Assembly: GCA_002423285.1 (NCBI GenBank)
Contig: DIVF01000042.1
Coordinates: 1 to 23,273, forward strand
Source: Micavibrio sp. UBA6139
GTDB taxonomy: Bacteria > Pseudomonadota > Alphaproteobacteria > Micavibrionales > Micavibrionaceae
DNA length: 23,273 bases
Direction of reading: 5' to 3'
The notes below the pieces were generated by a model. It did no database searches. It worked only from the letters and a program-made list of their open reading frames with translations, and had not been told where the DNA came from. Both the position numbers and the translations under genes were made by a program. Below, piece after piece: positions 1 to 7,728 of the stretch (positions are counted from its first letter, which is position 1; each line of letters begins with the position of its first letter).

Positions 1-1
1 T

Positions 2-3000
2 ACAGAAGATGGGAAGGGTGAAATCAACATTGGAACTGCTGCACATATTTGTGCCGCAGCGCCTGGCGGGCCTCGATACGATGAAAATATGTCTGAGACG
101 GATCGTTCATCCGCTGAAAACGGAATCTGGATGTGCCGCGATCACGGTAAGGTCATTGATTCTGATGTAAAACATTTCACGGTATCTCTTCTTCATCAGT
201 GGAAAAAAGAATCAGAAACAGAATCATGGCGGCGCGTGCTACAAGGAAAAACAGCAGATTCATCGATTGTTGTTTCCGATACCAATATAGCGGTGCGCTT
301 GCGTACCGCAGCAGAACAAGACTTGGAAGTTTTTCGCAGAACAGCGAAATGGCCCTCTACATCGGTAGCCCTTAGGCTTGCAACCGATGCTCTAGATGAG
401 CCAGTTGCAGCAGATGCGCTTGCAAGGGCTGTAACTGCTGTTGATGATCTTATTCTTGTGGCAGGCCCTGGTATGGGAAAAACCACGACAGTGTTTCAGA
501 TTGCCGAAGAAATACTGAAAATTCAAAATGGAATACCGCTTGTTGTGATGCTAAACGAATGGGCAATAGAAGATGCATCAATGCTTGCATCTATTCTCTC
601 CCGGCCTGCTTTCCATGGAATTTCCGAAGATGAATTTCGTAAAGCTGCTGCCCAAAGAGGTATTGTGCTCTTATTGGACGGCTGGAATGAACTTGACGAT
701 GAGTCCCGGAAGCGGGCTCGCATACAGGTTGGCAAACTAAAAGCCGAACTAACGGAACTTGGTCTTGTCGTCTCAACACGCAAGCCACGTAACGAAGCAT
801 TGAATATCCCGTTCCGTGGCAGACGCGTAGACATTTTATCACTTAGTGATGAACAGCAAATGGAAATTGCTAATGCGTTGCGTAGTGATGAAGGCGCTAA
901 ATTGGTAGATCAGGCTTGGCGGACGCCGGGTGTTCGCGACCTTGTAACTATCCCGCTTTATCTCACAGCGTTACTTTCTTTACCCAGGGGTGCGCCGTTT
1001 CCAGAAACGAAAGAACAAGTTTTGCAGCATTTCGTTGCCGCGCACGAAAATGAAGCAAACCGTGCCGAAGCGCTATATGCGGTAGTTCAGGATTTTCAGC
1101 AGGCTTATCTTAACGGGTTGGCTGTTGTGGCGACGCAGACGGGGCATAACAGCCTCCCTGATATTGAGGCACGGCGGTCTGTTTCCGATACAGCGACGCG
1201 GCTTGCTGATGATAGGCAAATTGAAATCAAACCTGATCCCAATGCAGTTCTGGATGTTTTGGTCGGCAATCACGTTTTAATGCGGGCAGGAAATCAACCC
1301 GGCGTTTCTTTTCAGCATCATCAATTCCAAGAATGGTATGCATCACATTATGTAGAGCATTTTATTGTCGCCCATATAGATGACCCGGTAGGCCACGAGA
1401 ATATAAAAAGAGAGATTTTTGACTGGGTTGTATGGGAGGAGGCCATTTTGTTTGCGGTGGAACGTATGTCGCGAGGTAATCAGAATCTTCCGTCCGCATG
1501 TGCTAAGGCAATTATGGCCGCATTTGAAGTTGACCCAATTCTTGCTGCCGAAATGATCTACCGTTCAACTGATGCGGTGTGGTCTATGGTTTCAAAACCT
1601 ATTCAGGCGCTTGTTGCTCGTTGGCACAAACCAGGGAAAGTTGATCGTGCGTTCCGTTTTATGCTCATGTCTGGCCGTCCTGAATTTTTAGATTACGTGT
1701 GGCCTCTTATCACAGATGCTAATAACCAGGTAAGTCTCAAAGCATTACGAAGTTGCAAAAGATTCAGGCCATCCATTCTTGGAAAGGATGCGGCCAAGAA
1801 TATAGCGGCATTACCAATCGAATCCCGAAAAGTATTGTTGCACGAAATCGCTTCTCATGGCGGGTTTGATGGGCTTGATCTTGCAACCCAAGTAGCGAAA
1901 GGAGATTCTAAATCGGAGGTAAAGGCATCTGTCATCGATGCCCTTGCTTTCCGGCGTGCTGATCGCCATGTAGTAGAAATTTTACAATCAGCCAATGATG
2001 AAACGTTTGATTTGGTTTCCAGTAAGGAATTAGTCAATGAGGTGCCTGATAAGGATATTCAAAAGCGCATTGCCGCCGCGCGAAAACGCCGAACCAAGGA
2101 AGGAACGTCACTTGCGGATCAGCTTCGGGCAATCGTGTATGCACCTGATGATCAAGATGACAGTGCTGAATTAACGAAAATCATAGCCACTATGGAGTTG
2201 GATCGAAAAAATGATACTGGCTCACATTATATCTATGAGGCGCGAAACCGCTATCCGCAAGCTGTTGCCGACGGAATTTTGGAACGTGTCCGCGCAGGTC
2301 GGGAATTGTTTTATAAAGCTGATAAAGCCTTGGCACTGGCAAGGTTCTCTTTTGAGGACGAAGAATTACTTAATATCGCAATGAACAACTCTAATGATCG
2401 CGATGACCGTGCCAATGCCGCTGCGGCAGTGCTTGGCCCTAAGTCCGCAGGAAGAATGATAGATGCATTTATTGAACTGATCCCCCGCATACGTGAGGAT
2501 AGTGCTGCAAGTGAAAGATTTAGAGTATTAACAGGACGCATCACTTCTATTTCTGCTGATAGTTTGATTCCTGCAATCGCTGAACGATCACCAGGCTTAA
2601 ATAATGCACAGATGGCTCAATTGGCGAATCTTCTGTCACGCTGCCCCGATAGAGATAGCGATTATGATGCTCCATTTGATGATAAGGCTCTGACGGCTAT
2701 TCATGGATTTATTCAAGATTGGGGGAGGCGTATGCTCGCCTCGCCTGATGCAGGGCGCTGGCAGAAGGCGCAAATAGCGACTCTTGCAAGCCATTTTCCT
2801 TCTACTGATCTGCTGTCGCTCTTAAAGGACATGCACGAGGATAATTTGCGTCGTTTGGGTGAATTTCGCGCCCAGGCCGAGGCATCAGGCTGGCAGCGGG
2901 GCGATGCCGTTGATGAGGCTCGGCACCCGCATACACGTGAGTATTTTCGAGCGTTTTTAGCGATAAAGACCCCTGAAACTATCGCATTAATGCGAACATA

Positions 3001-4288
3001 TTTAGAGCATAAGGATTTTGGGGTTCTTGCAGCGCGCGTATTAGCAGATTTTTGGCGTGCTAATAATGAGCCACCGAAGGACAAGCGCTTCTTCGGAGAT
3101 GTTGATTGGTCTGATGTGAAGGTGAAGCGTGCAGCACGCGCTACTGATCCTAATTTTACGTGCGATGAAGCAGAGGCAATTTTTGAGGTAATTGATCGTC
3201 TTATTACAGAAGAAGACGCGCCAGAGCAGCAGCGCCTTGGTGTCGCCCTTGCTATCGTGGCTCTGCGTTTACCGCATGGTCAGAGAAATGATGTAATTCG
3301 TAGGTTGATTTCTATTGCGCCACGAAAAGCGTATGAGTCCAGCGGGTATGATTTACTCTTAAGTCTTGTCCTTTCAGGAGACAAAATAGACATTGCAGAT
3401 GTTAATGCAGGGATTGATCAAACTTTAGAACTAGCAAAATCAGATTGGTCAATACTAAATCAAAATGATGGCTGGCAGTTGAAGGTTTGGCTTCGTTTGA
3501 TTCCGTTCTCTAGCGACCCAATCCAGGCGATTCCTATTCTTCTGAATTTAGTGAAAACGCACAGGCGGCATTTCTTTCAAGAAATGATCAGAGTTTGCGC
3601 CTTTGCTCCGTCAGATAAAGTAGAGGAATTTTTGTTTGCCCTCGCAGAAGCTGATGCACGTTTCTACGATCAGCATGAATGGCGTGATAGCGTAGTTAAA
3701 CTCGATACGGCCTCATCTGCTCGCCGATTAATAAACCTTGTGGCTGATGGTTCCTTGAGCAAACGTTCATCAGCAGATGATTGGCATTTTACACAACAGC
3801 TTGCAACGTTGGTTTCTCAACACCCAGATTTGAGACAGCACATTTATGAATTGCTAAAAGATGGCGCTTCTACGCCTGGCTTATGGATGCTTGCGAGAAC
3901 AATTGCGGAAATCCCGGATGAAGAAGGGCTAATGGTATTGATGCAATGTGAAAGAAATGGGCGGTCTTTCCGTGGCTGGCGCACTCTTGAAAAAGTTGTG
4001 ACTGAACATATTCCAGTAGAAGGCTATCAAGGTGCATATAACGTAAGTCCCATCCCGGTTACAGAATTAAGACGTAGGCTTATATCCATGACGACGGATG
4101 GGGGCGCTACTGATATTGCGGCAGGATGGATGAATGATATTGATGAAATCCGAGACGAGTACGGATTGCCAGAAGGCGAACCGCGCCACCCTGATCTGGC
4201 GTCAGGCAAGCCTTGGCCAATTATGCCGCCAGTGACTTCCGAAGGCGAGGCGCATGAATCCAGTGATGCTAAAAGAAAAAATGCATGA
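2..4288 (+). CDS. HNH-like / NACHT NTPase / HEAT-like giant protein, 5' partial (putative anti-phage NLR-like protein)
   Basis: The reading frame is open to the left edge, so the true start lies outside the window. The Met codon at 89 is internal, because codons 2-88 already encode family sequence (INIGTAAHICAAAPGGPRY). With ENGIWMCRDHGKVIDSD just after it, this is a well-known HNH-like treble-clef module: the H of AAHI, the N of ENG and the H of CRDHG fit H-N-H. The first CxxC would lie upstream. Counting from the Met at 89, Walker A is GPGMGKTT (126-133) and Walker B is LLLDGWNEL with D197, the pattern of a NACHT NTPase. The last roughly 1,000 residues are helical with HEAT-like repeats and could be a sensor. 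At least 1,428 codons are visible. NACHT STAND proteins are known anti-phage sensors. Nuclease output on phage sensing is inference. The region is AT-richer than the rest of the window. Confidence 0.85.
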   Translation, partial: TEDGKGEINIGTAAHICAAAPGGPRYDENMSETDRSSAENGIWMCRDHGKVIDSDVKHFTVSLLHQWKKESETESWRRVLQGKTADSSIVVSDTNIAVRLRTAAEQDLEVFRRTAKWPSTSVALRLATDALDEPVAADALARAVTAVDDLILVAGPGMGKTTTVFQIAEEILKIQNGIPLVVMLNEWAIEDASMLASILSRPAFHGISEDEFRKAAAQRGIVLLLDGWNELDDESRKRARIQVGKLKAELTELGLVVSTRKPRNEALNIPFRGRRVDILSLSDEQQMEIANALRSDEGAKLVDQAWRTPGVRDLVTIPLYLTALLSLPRGAPFPETKEQVLQHFVAAHENEANRAEALYAVVQDFQQAYLNGLAVVATQTGHNSLPDIEARRSVSDTATRLADDRQIEIKPDPNAVLDVLVGNHVLMRAGNQPGVSFQHHQFQEWYASHYVEHFIVAHIDDPVGHENIKREIFDWVVWEEAILFAVERMSRGNQNLPSACAKAIMAAFEVDPILAAEMIYRSTDAVWSMVSKPIQALVARWHKPGKVDRAFRFMLMSGRPEFLDYVWPLITDANNQVSLKALRSCKRFRPSILGKDAAKNIAALPIESRKVLLHEIASHGGFDGLDLATQVAKGDSKSEVKASVIDALAFRRADRHVVEILQSANDETFDLVSSKELVNEVPDKDIQKRIAAARKRRTKEGTSLADQLRAIVYAPDDQDDSAELTKIIATMELDRKNDTGSHYIYEARNRYPQAVADGILERVRAGRELFYKADKALALARFSFEDEELLNIAMNNSNDRDDRANAAAAVLGPKSAGRMIDAFIELIPRIREDSAASERFRVLTGRITSISADSLIPAIAERSPGLNNAQMAQLANLLSRCPDRDSDYDAPFDDKALTAIHGFIQDWGRRMLASPDAGRWQKAQIATLASHFPSTDLLSLLKDMHEDNLRRLGEFRAQAEASGWQRGDAVDEARHPHTREYFRAFLAIKTPETIALMRTYLEHKDFGVLAARVLADFWRANNEPPKDKRFFGDVDWSDVKVKRAARATDPNFTCDEAEAIFEVIDRLITEEDAPEQQRLGVALAIVALRLPHGQRNDVIRRLISIAPRKAYESSGYDLLLSLVLSGDKIDIADVNAGIDQTLELAKSDWSILNQNDGWQLKVWLRLIPFSSDPIQAIPILLNLVKTHRRHFFQEMIRVCAFAPSDKVEEFLFALAEADARFYDQHEWRDSVVKLDTASSARRLINLVADGSLSKRSSADDWHFTQQLATLVSQHPDLRQHIYELLKDGASTPGLWMLARTIAEIPDEEGLMVLMQCERNGRSFRGWRTLEKVVTEHIPVEGYQGAYNVSPIPVTELRRRLISMTTDGGATDIAAGWMNDIDEIRDEYGLPEGEPRHPDLASGKPWPIMPPVTSEGEAHESSDAKRKNA

Positions 4289-5205
4289 AAGTACGATACA
4301 CAATCCCGGTACGTGGCGTTCTCCAGGTTGCTTTTGAGGCCCCGGTTGTCATGGATTTCTGGGCTTTTTCTTTTCATGTAAATGATAAGGGGTTTGTTGA
4401 TCGCCTGATTATTGAGTTGTCAGACATTCCCGAAGAAAAATGGCCACTTCTAATCGAGGTTCAACAAGACCCGGAAGCAAAAATTCCAAGGTTCCCTTTT
4501 GATAGGAATCCCAAATCAGTGAAATTTTCGGATATTCGCTCGCAGCTTGTAAATCTTGAAGGGCTTTTGGGTTTCTATGGCCTATATGCTTTTGAATTTT
4601 CGGAAATTGCAGAAGAATGGATTCCTGAAAGCGACGAAGATAACAAAAGGTCTATGCTGTCGAGTTGGTCGAGTTCATCTCCGGCTTTGCAATCTGTCTC
4701 TGAGCCTATAACAGAGGCCGATTTAGCCCGGTTGATTGTCGCGGCCAATGCTGACGAAGAAAGCCTATTGGCTTTTAGCCATTTCCGTATCGGTCAGGAG
4801 CATCTAGTTAATGGCCGCTATATTGAAGCGATAAGGCATCTCTTCTTTGTTATAGAGTATGAATTTGGTGAAGGACAATCCAGACAAGCGGGACTTTTGG
4901 AGAAGTTTATTGCATCTTCGGCTCTGATAAATTCTGTAAATGAGGTTTTAATTAATTCTGAGAATAAGGCATTTTCTGCTTTGCTTAAAAAGTATCCAAG
5001 TGAAATGGTTGATGCAAAATCAATCCTTGAGTTTTGGATCAAGCTGCGCGGACGGGTACAGCATACAAACAGAAAGAAAGTAAAATGGCATCCGCGTGAT
5101 GAAGAAAAATTCAAAAACGAGGCGATTTGCCTTATGAATGTTGTAGAGTGTGTCTTGGAAGAAACCCTTGGGAATATCTATCAGCGCATACAAAACCGTG
5201 TATAA
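4285..5205 (+). CDS. HEPN-domain protein (putative RNase), partner of the NACHT gene
   Basis: The ATG overlaps the NACHT gene stop (ATGA, 4285-4288) and has no good ribosome site of its own, so translation is probably coupled. The product has 306 residues. Residues 1-115 look beta-rich and are not recognised. A Ser-rich linker (SSWSSSSPALQS) follows. Residues about 145-300 are helical and resemble Apea-like HEPN proteins: FRIGQEHLVNGRYIEAIRHL, then a long helix with KLRGRVQHTNRK. In that helix R255 and H260 form the R-x4-H motif of HEPN ribonucleases. There is no signal peptide or membrane segment. HEPN domains act as toxins or abortive-infection RNases in many defence systems. That this one is released or activated by the NACHT protein is inference. 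The HEPN assignment rests on motif and helical pattern, not on a profile search. Confidence 0.7.
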   Translation: MKVRYTIPVRGVLQVAFEAPVVMDFWAFSFHVNDKGFVDRLIIELSDIPEEKWPLLIEVQQDPEAKIPRFPFDRNPKSVKFSDIRSQLVNLEGLLGFYGLYAFEFSEIAEEWIPESDEDNKRSMLSSWSSSSPALQSVSEPITEADLARLIVAANADEESLLAFSHFRIGQEHLVNGRYIEAIRHLFFVIEYEFGEGQSRQAGLLEKFIASSALINSVNEVLINSENKAFSALLKKYPSEMVDAKSILEFWIKLRGRVQHTNRKKVKWHPRDEEKFKNEAICLMNVVECVLEETLGNIYQRIQNRV

Positions 5206-5236
5206 AACCGGGTACAAAAGGGGCGGGGCCTAAAAT

Positions 5237-5255
5237 AATTGATTCAATATCAATT
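5237..5255. promoter_or_regulatory. Palindrome resembling an FNR/CRP-family site upstream of the Usp gene
   Basis: AATTGAT-TCAAT-ATCAATT has perfect 7-bp arms around a 5-base centre. The core TTGAT...ATCAA matches the FNR/FixK half-sites, but the spacer is 5 rather than the usual 4 bases. It lies about 170 bp upstream of the universal stress gene, a class often controlled by FNR-type regulators. It also follows the HEPN gene by only 31 bp, so it may belong to the island end. Confidence 0.3.
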
Positions 5256-5313
5256 GCTTAGATTCCAACTTCCGGTTTAACGTCTAAACCACTGATTAGC
5301 TGATTTTTTAATA

Positions 5314-5345
5314 GGCGCGCCATAGGGAAAACCTTGTGGCGCGCC
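5314..5345. other. Strong 14-bp hairpin (GGCGCGCC arms, AAAA loop) in the Usp leader region
   Basis: The arms GGCGCGCCATAGGG and CCTTGTGGCGCGCC pair over 14 positions, two of them G-U, around an AAAA loop. No T-run follows on either strand, so it is not a standard intrinsic terminator. It sits between the AT-rich block and the Usp gene. It could be a transcript-stabilising leader, a dispersed repeat or an insertion scar. Confidence 0.6.
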
Positions 5346-5422
5346 AAGCGCGTTGATCTCATGGTGTTTTCAAACTATCTTAGCTGTGACCAAATTGATT
5401 ATTAACGGACGAGGGTGGTGCT

Positions 5423-6361
5423 ATGGAAAATTTCCGCAAGATACTTTATGTCAGCAATGGCCTTGGCGAGGAAACCGCCGCATTGAAACAGGCTTTTCGC
5501 GTTGCTCGTAACAATAAGGCGGTGTTGAAGGCTCTGGTTGCTTGTCCATCAGCCCCTAAATTTTTCGACGAGTATAAAGAAAAATATCACGATGGTTTGA
5601 AGGGCCAAATCGTCAAAGCCGCGAACATTGCGCGGGAAGAATTGAAAATGTCCGCCGATGAACAGCCGCTTGCTGTTGAGGTCGAGGGCGGCAGTACCCC
5701 CGCCATACGCGTTGTGCGCCATGTTATCGCAGATGCCCATGATCTGGTCATCAAAGAAGCGTCATTGCAGGATAGCGGCAAAGGGTTCCGCTCGATGGAT
5801 ATGGAGTTATTGCGTAAATCTCCGTGTCCGGTGTGGTTATCGCGACCCATTGAAAAACCACACGATCAAATTCGCGTCGCGGTCGCCATCGACCCTGAGG
5901 GTGAGGAGGTTGTTGGACGTCAGCTTGCTTTAAAACTGTTGAAAACGGCGCGGGCTTTGGCCGATACGTGCAATGGTACGCTGAGCGTTCTTTCGTGCTG
6001 GGATTATGAACTTGAAAATTATTTAACAAATAATTCCTGGATTCGGATGTCTTCAGAGGAGCTGAGCAATCTGATTGCCAAAGGCAAGGACAAGCACAAT
6101 CAAACCCTGAAGGAATTAATTGAGGAATCTGGTATTGGTGGCGATATACAGATTCACCATGAACGAGGCAAACCAGAAAAGGTTATTCCTGATTTGGTTG
6201 AAAAAGAAAGTATTGATATTTTAGTCATGGGAACTGTGGCCCGGGTCGGGATACAAGGTTTTTTAATGGGCAATACGGCAGAAAACATCCTGCAGAATCT
6301 TCGCTGTTCGCTTTTGGCTATGAAACCGAATGGTTTTGTGTCCCCGGTAAAGGCATATTGA
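5423..6361 (+). CDS. Tandem universal stress protein (UspE-like, two Usp domains)
   Basis: This is a 312-residue cytoplasmic protein with two consecutive Usp folds. The first covers about residues 5-145 (opening KILYVSNGLGEE). The second covers about 150-302 (opening IRVAVAIDPEGEE). The second domain keeps the nucleotide-binding signature GTVARVGIQGFLMGNTAENI, the UspE-type GNT version of the GxxGx9G[ST] motif. The first domain lacks a clear ATP loop and is probably degenerate. The length matches UspE-type tandem proteins. A GAGG ribosome site lies just before the ATG. The gene stands alone, with a hairpin-rich 217-bp leader upstream and a terminator downstream. It is the first gene with the base composition of the rest of the chromosome. 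A role in stress or low-oxygen adaptation is known for the family and is only inferred here. Confidence 0.88.
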   Translation: MENFRKILYVSNGLGEETAALKQAFRVARNNKAVLKALVACPSAPKFFDEYKEKYHDGLKGQIVKAANIAREELKMSADEQPLAVEVEGGSTPAIRVVRHVIADAHDLVIKEASLQDSGKGFRSMDMELLRKSPCPVWLSRPIEKPHDQIRVAVAIDPEGEEVVGRQLALKLLKTARALADTCNGTLSVLSCWDYELENYLTNNSWIRMSSEELSNLIAKGKDKHNQTLKELIEESGIGGDIQIHHERGKPEKVIPDLVEKESIDILVMGTVARVGIQGFLMGNTAENILQNLRCSLLAMKPNGFVSPVKAY

Positions 6362-6393
6362 TTCAATGATATTCAGGCCTGGTGGCCGGGTTT

Positions 6394-6417
6394 TTAAGGG
6401 GGCAATGGCCCCCTTAA
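6394..6417 (+). terminator. Intrinsic terminator after the Usp gene
   Basis: TTAAGGGGGC-AATG-GCCCCCTTAA forms a 10-bp stem with a 4-base loop, followed by GCTTTT. It lies 33 bp after the Usp stop. The core GGGGGC-NNNN-GCCCCC recurs at 7643 and 17620. Confidence 0.7.
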
Positions 6418-6552
6418 GCTTTTAAACACTGGAAATGCTTGTTTTTTTCTCAAAATCCGTGCTATTTCGCGGTGAAGGCTACAGATTACATATTCTTAAT
6501 CTTAATCTTTGCGATGGCATAATGGCCGTCTGAAATGAGGAGTTTAGGGTTC

Positions 6553-7626
6553 ATGACGATTCAAATTGATGATTCAATCCGCGCCATTCCAAAGGCAGAA
6601 TTGCATGTGCATATTGAGGGGACAGTGACCCCGGAAAAATGCCGCGAACTGGCCGCGAAGAATAATGTAACGCTGGCGCCCGATCTGTTCACTCCCGATG
6701 GCAGTGCCTATCAATATAATGACTTTTTCCATTTGGTGACATCTGTGTATGACAACATGGCGCAGTCCATTCGCACCAAGGAAGATTACGAAGACATCAC
6801 GTATGATTACCTGACACGTTGTGCGGCTGAAAATGCGCTGTATGTGGAAATGATCGCGTGGTGTTCAGCGGGGAAGGCCGTGGGGCTCAGCTATCCTGAT
6901 ATGATCGAAGGCATGGCTGCAGGCATTGACCGCGCGCAAAAAGATACCGGCATTATTGCCCGTATCAATACAACATTGGTGCGTCACCAGCCATTGGACG
7001 TGGTCTGGGAAGAAGCCAGAACCATTGCGGCCTATAATCACCCTTATATTGTTGGCCTTGATGTGGCCGGGGGTGAATCTTCCGGTGATCTGCCGCAATA
7101 TCAGCCTGTCTTTGATTACATTCAACAAAACTTTGGCCGTCCGCTCGGCATGCGTGTTCATGCGGGTGAGGCACAGGGGCCGGAAAACGTTGATGATGCG
7201 ATCTATCTGCTGCCGCAGCCAACCCGCATTGGCCATGGCGTTCGCAGTATTGAGGATAAAGAGGTTATTCATGACCTCATCGACAATCACATTGTCTTGG
7301 AAGTTTGCCCAACCAGCAATATTCTGGCGAAAATTTACCCTGACTATGCCAGTCACCCGCTGCGTAAATTAAAGGACGCCGGGGTGCTTGTATGCCTGAA
7401 CTCTGATGATCCGGGATTGTTCGGCAATTCATTGGGACAGGAATATCAAGTCGCCCGCGATCATTTCGGTTTTACCGATGATGAGCTGCGCGAAGCAACG
7501 AAGGTGGCAATCTCCAAGGCCTTTATTGATACACCGACGAAGTCCACGCTGCTGAAGAAAGTCGATGCGAGTGTGCAGCAAGGTTTTTTTAAACCGCACG
7601 CGCCTGCGGCGGGCCCACACCCGTAA
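6553..7626 (+). CDS. Adenosine/adenine deaminase family protein
   Basis: This zinc-dependent purine deaminase belongs to the metallo-dependent hydrolase barrel family and would convert adenosine to inosine or adenine to hypoxanthine in purine salvage. Visible motifs are PKAELHVHIEGT (two zinc His), RVHAGE (zinc His and catalytic Glu), TRIGHG (catalytic His) and LNSDDPG (zinc Asp). The HIEGT form is common in the adenine deaminase subgroup, while classical adenosine deaminases tend to have HLDG, so the substrate is open. I place the start at 6553, not at the in-frame ATG at 6535, because AGGAG at 6538-6542 is then a ribosome site 10 bases upstream. The protein has 357 residues, normal for the family. 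It is a single-gene unit ending in two hairpins that face ilvE. Confidence 0.9.
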   Translation: MTIQIDDSIRAIPKAELHVHIEGTVTPEKCRELAAKNNVTLAPDLFTPDGSAYQYNDFFHLVTSVYDNMAQSIRTKEDYEDITYDYLTRCAAENALYVEMIAWCSAGKAVGLSYPDMIEGMAAGIDRAQKDTGIIARINTTLVRHQPLDVVWEEARTIAAYNHPYIVGLDVAGGESSGDLPQYQPVFDYIQQNFGRPLGMRVHAGEAQGPENVDDAIYLLPQPTRIGHGVRSIEDKEVIHDLIDNHIVLEVCPTSNILAKIYPDYASHPLRKLKDAGVLVCLNSDDPGLFGNSLGQEYQVARDHFGFTDDELREATKVAISKAFIDTPTKSTLLKKVDASVQQGFFKPHAPAAGPHP

Positions 7627-7640
7627 AGGGATTAAAGATA

Positions 7641-7660
7641 AAGGGGGCGATTGCCCCCTT
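7641..7660 (+). terminator. GGGGGC-type hairpin after the deaminase gene
   Basis: AAGGGGGC-GATT-GCCCCCTT is an 8-bp perfect stem starting 15 bp after the deaminase stop. A T-run (TCTTTTT) follows 10 bases later. It shares its stem with the hairpins at 6398 and 17620. Confidence 0.55.
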
Positions 7661-7695
7661 AAACCCCCGGTCTTTTTATAAAGAATAGGGGATCC

Positions 7696-7720
7696 AAAGG
7701 GGATCAGTGATCCCCTTTTT
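7696..7720 (+). terminator. Intrinsic terminator between convergent deaminase and ilvE genes
   Basis: AAAGGGGATC-AGT-GATCCCCTTT is a 10-bp stem followed by a T-run on the plus strand, ending eight bases before the ilvE stop. It probably stops plus-strand transcripts and may work weakly on the minus strand. Confidence 0.7.
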
Positions 7721-7728
7721 CTTTATCC

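Noticed and set aside
5190..5225. Imperfect 12-base repeats (ACAAAACCGTGT, ATAAAACCGGGT, ACAAAAGGGGCG) over the HEPN stop codon
   Set aside because: Only the first two units are close (10 of 12); too short and imperfect to call a repeat array or attachment site.
6535..6552. Upstream ATG for the deaminase
   Set aside because: It would place the AGGAG ribosome site inside the coding sequence; the ATG at 6553 fits better.
6865..7356. 163-residue minus-strand frame inside the deaminase gene
   Set aside because: Shadow of a well-supported gene; no recognisable domain.
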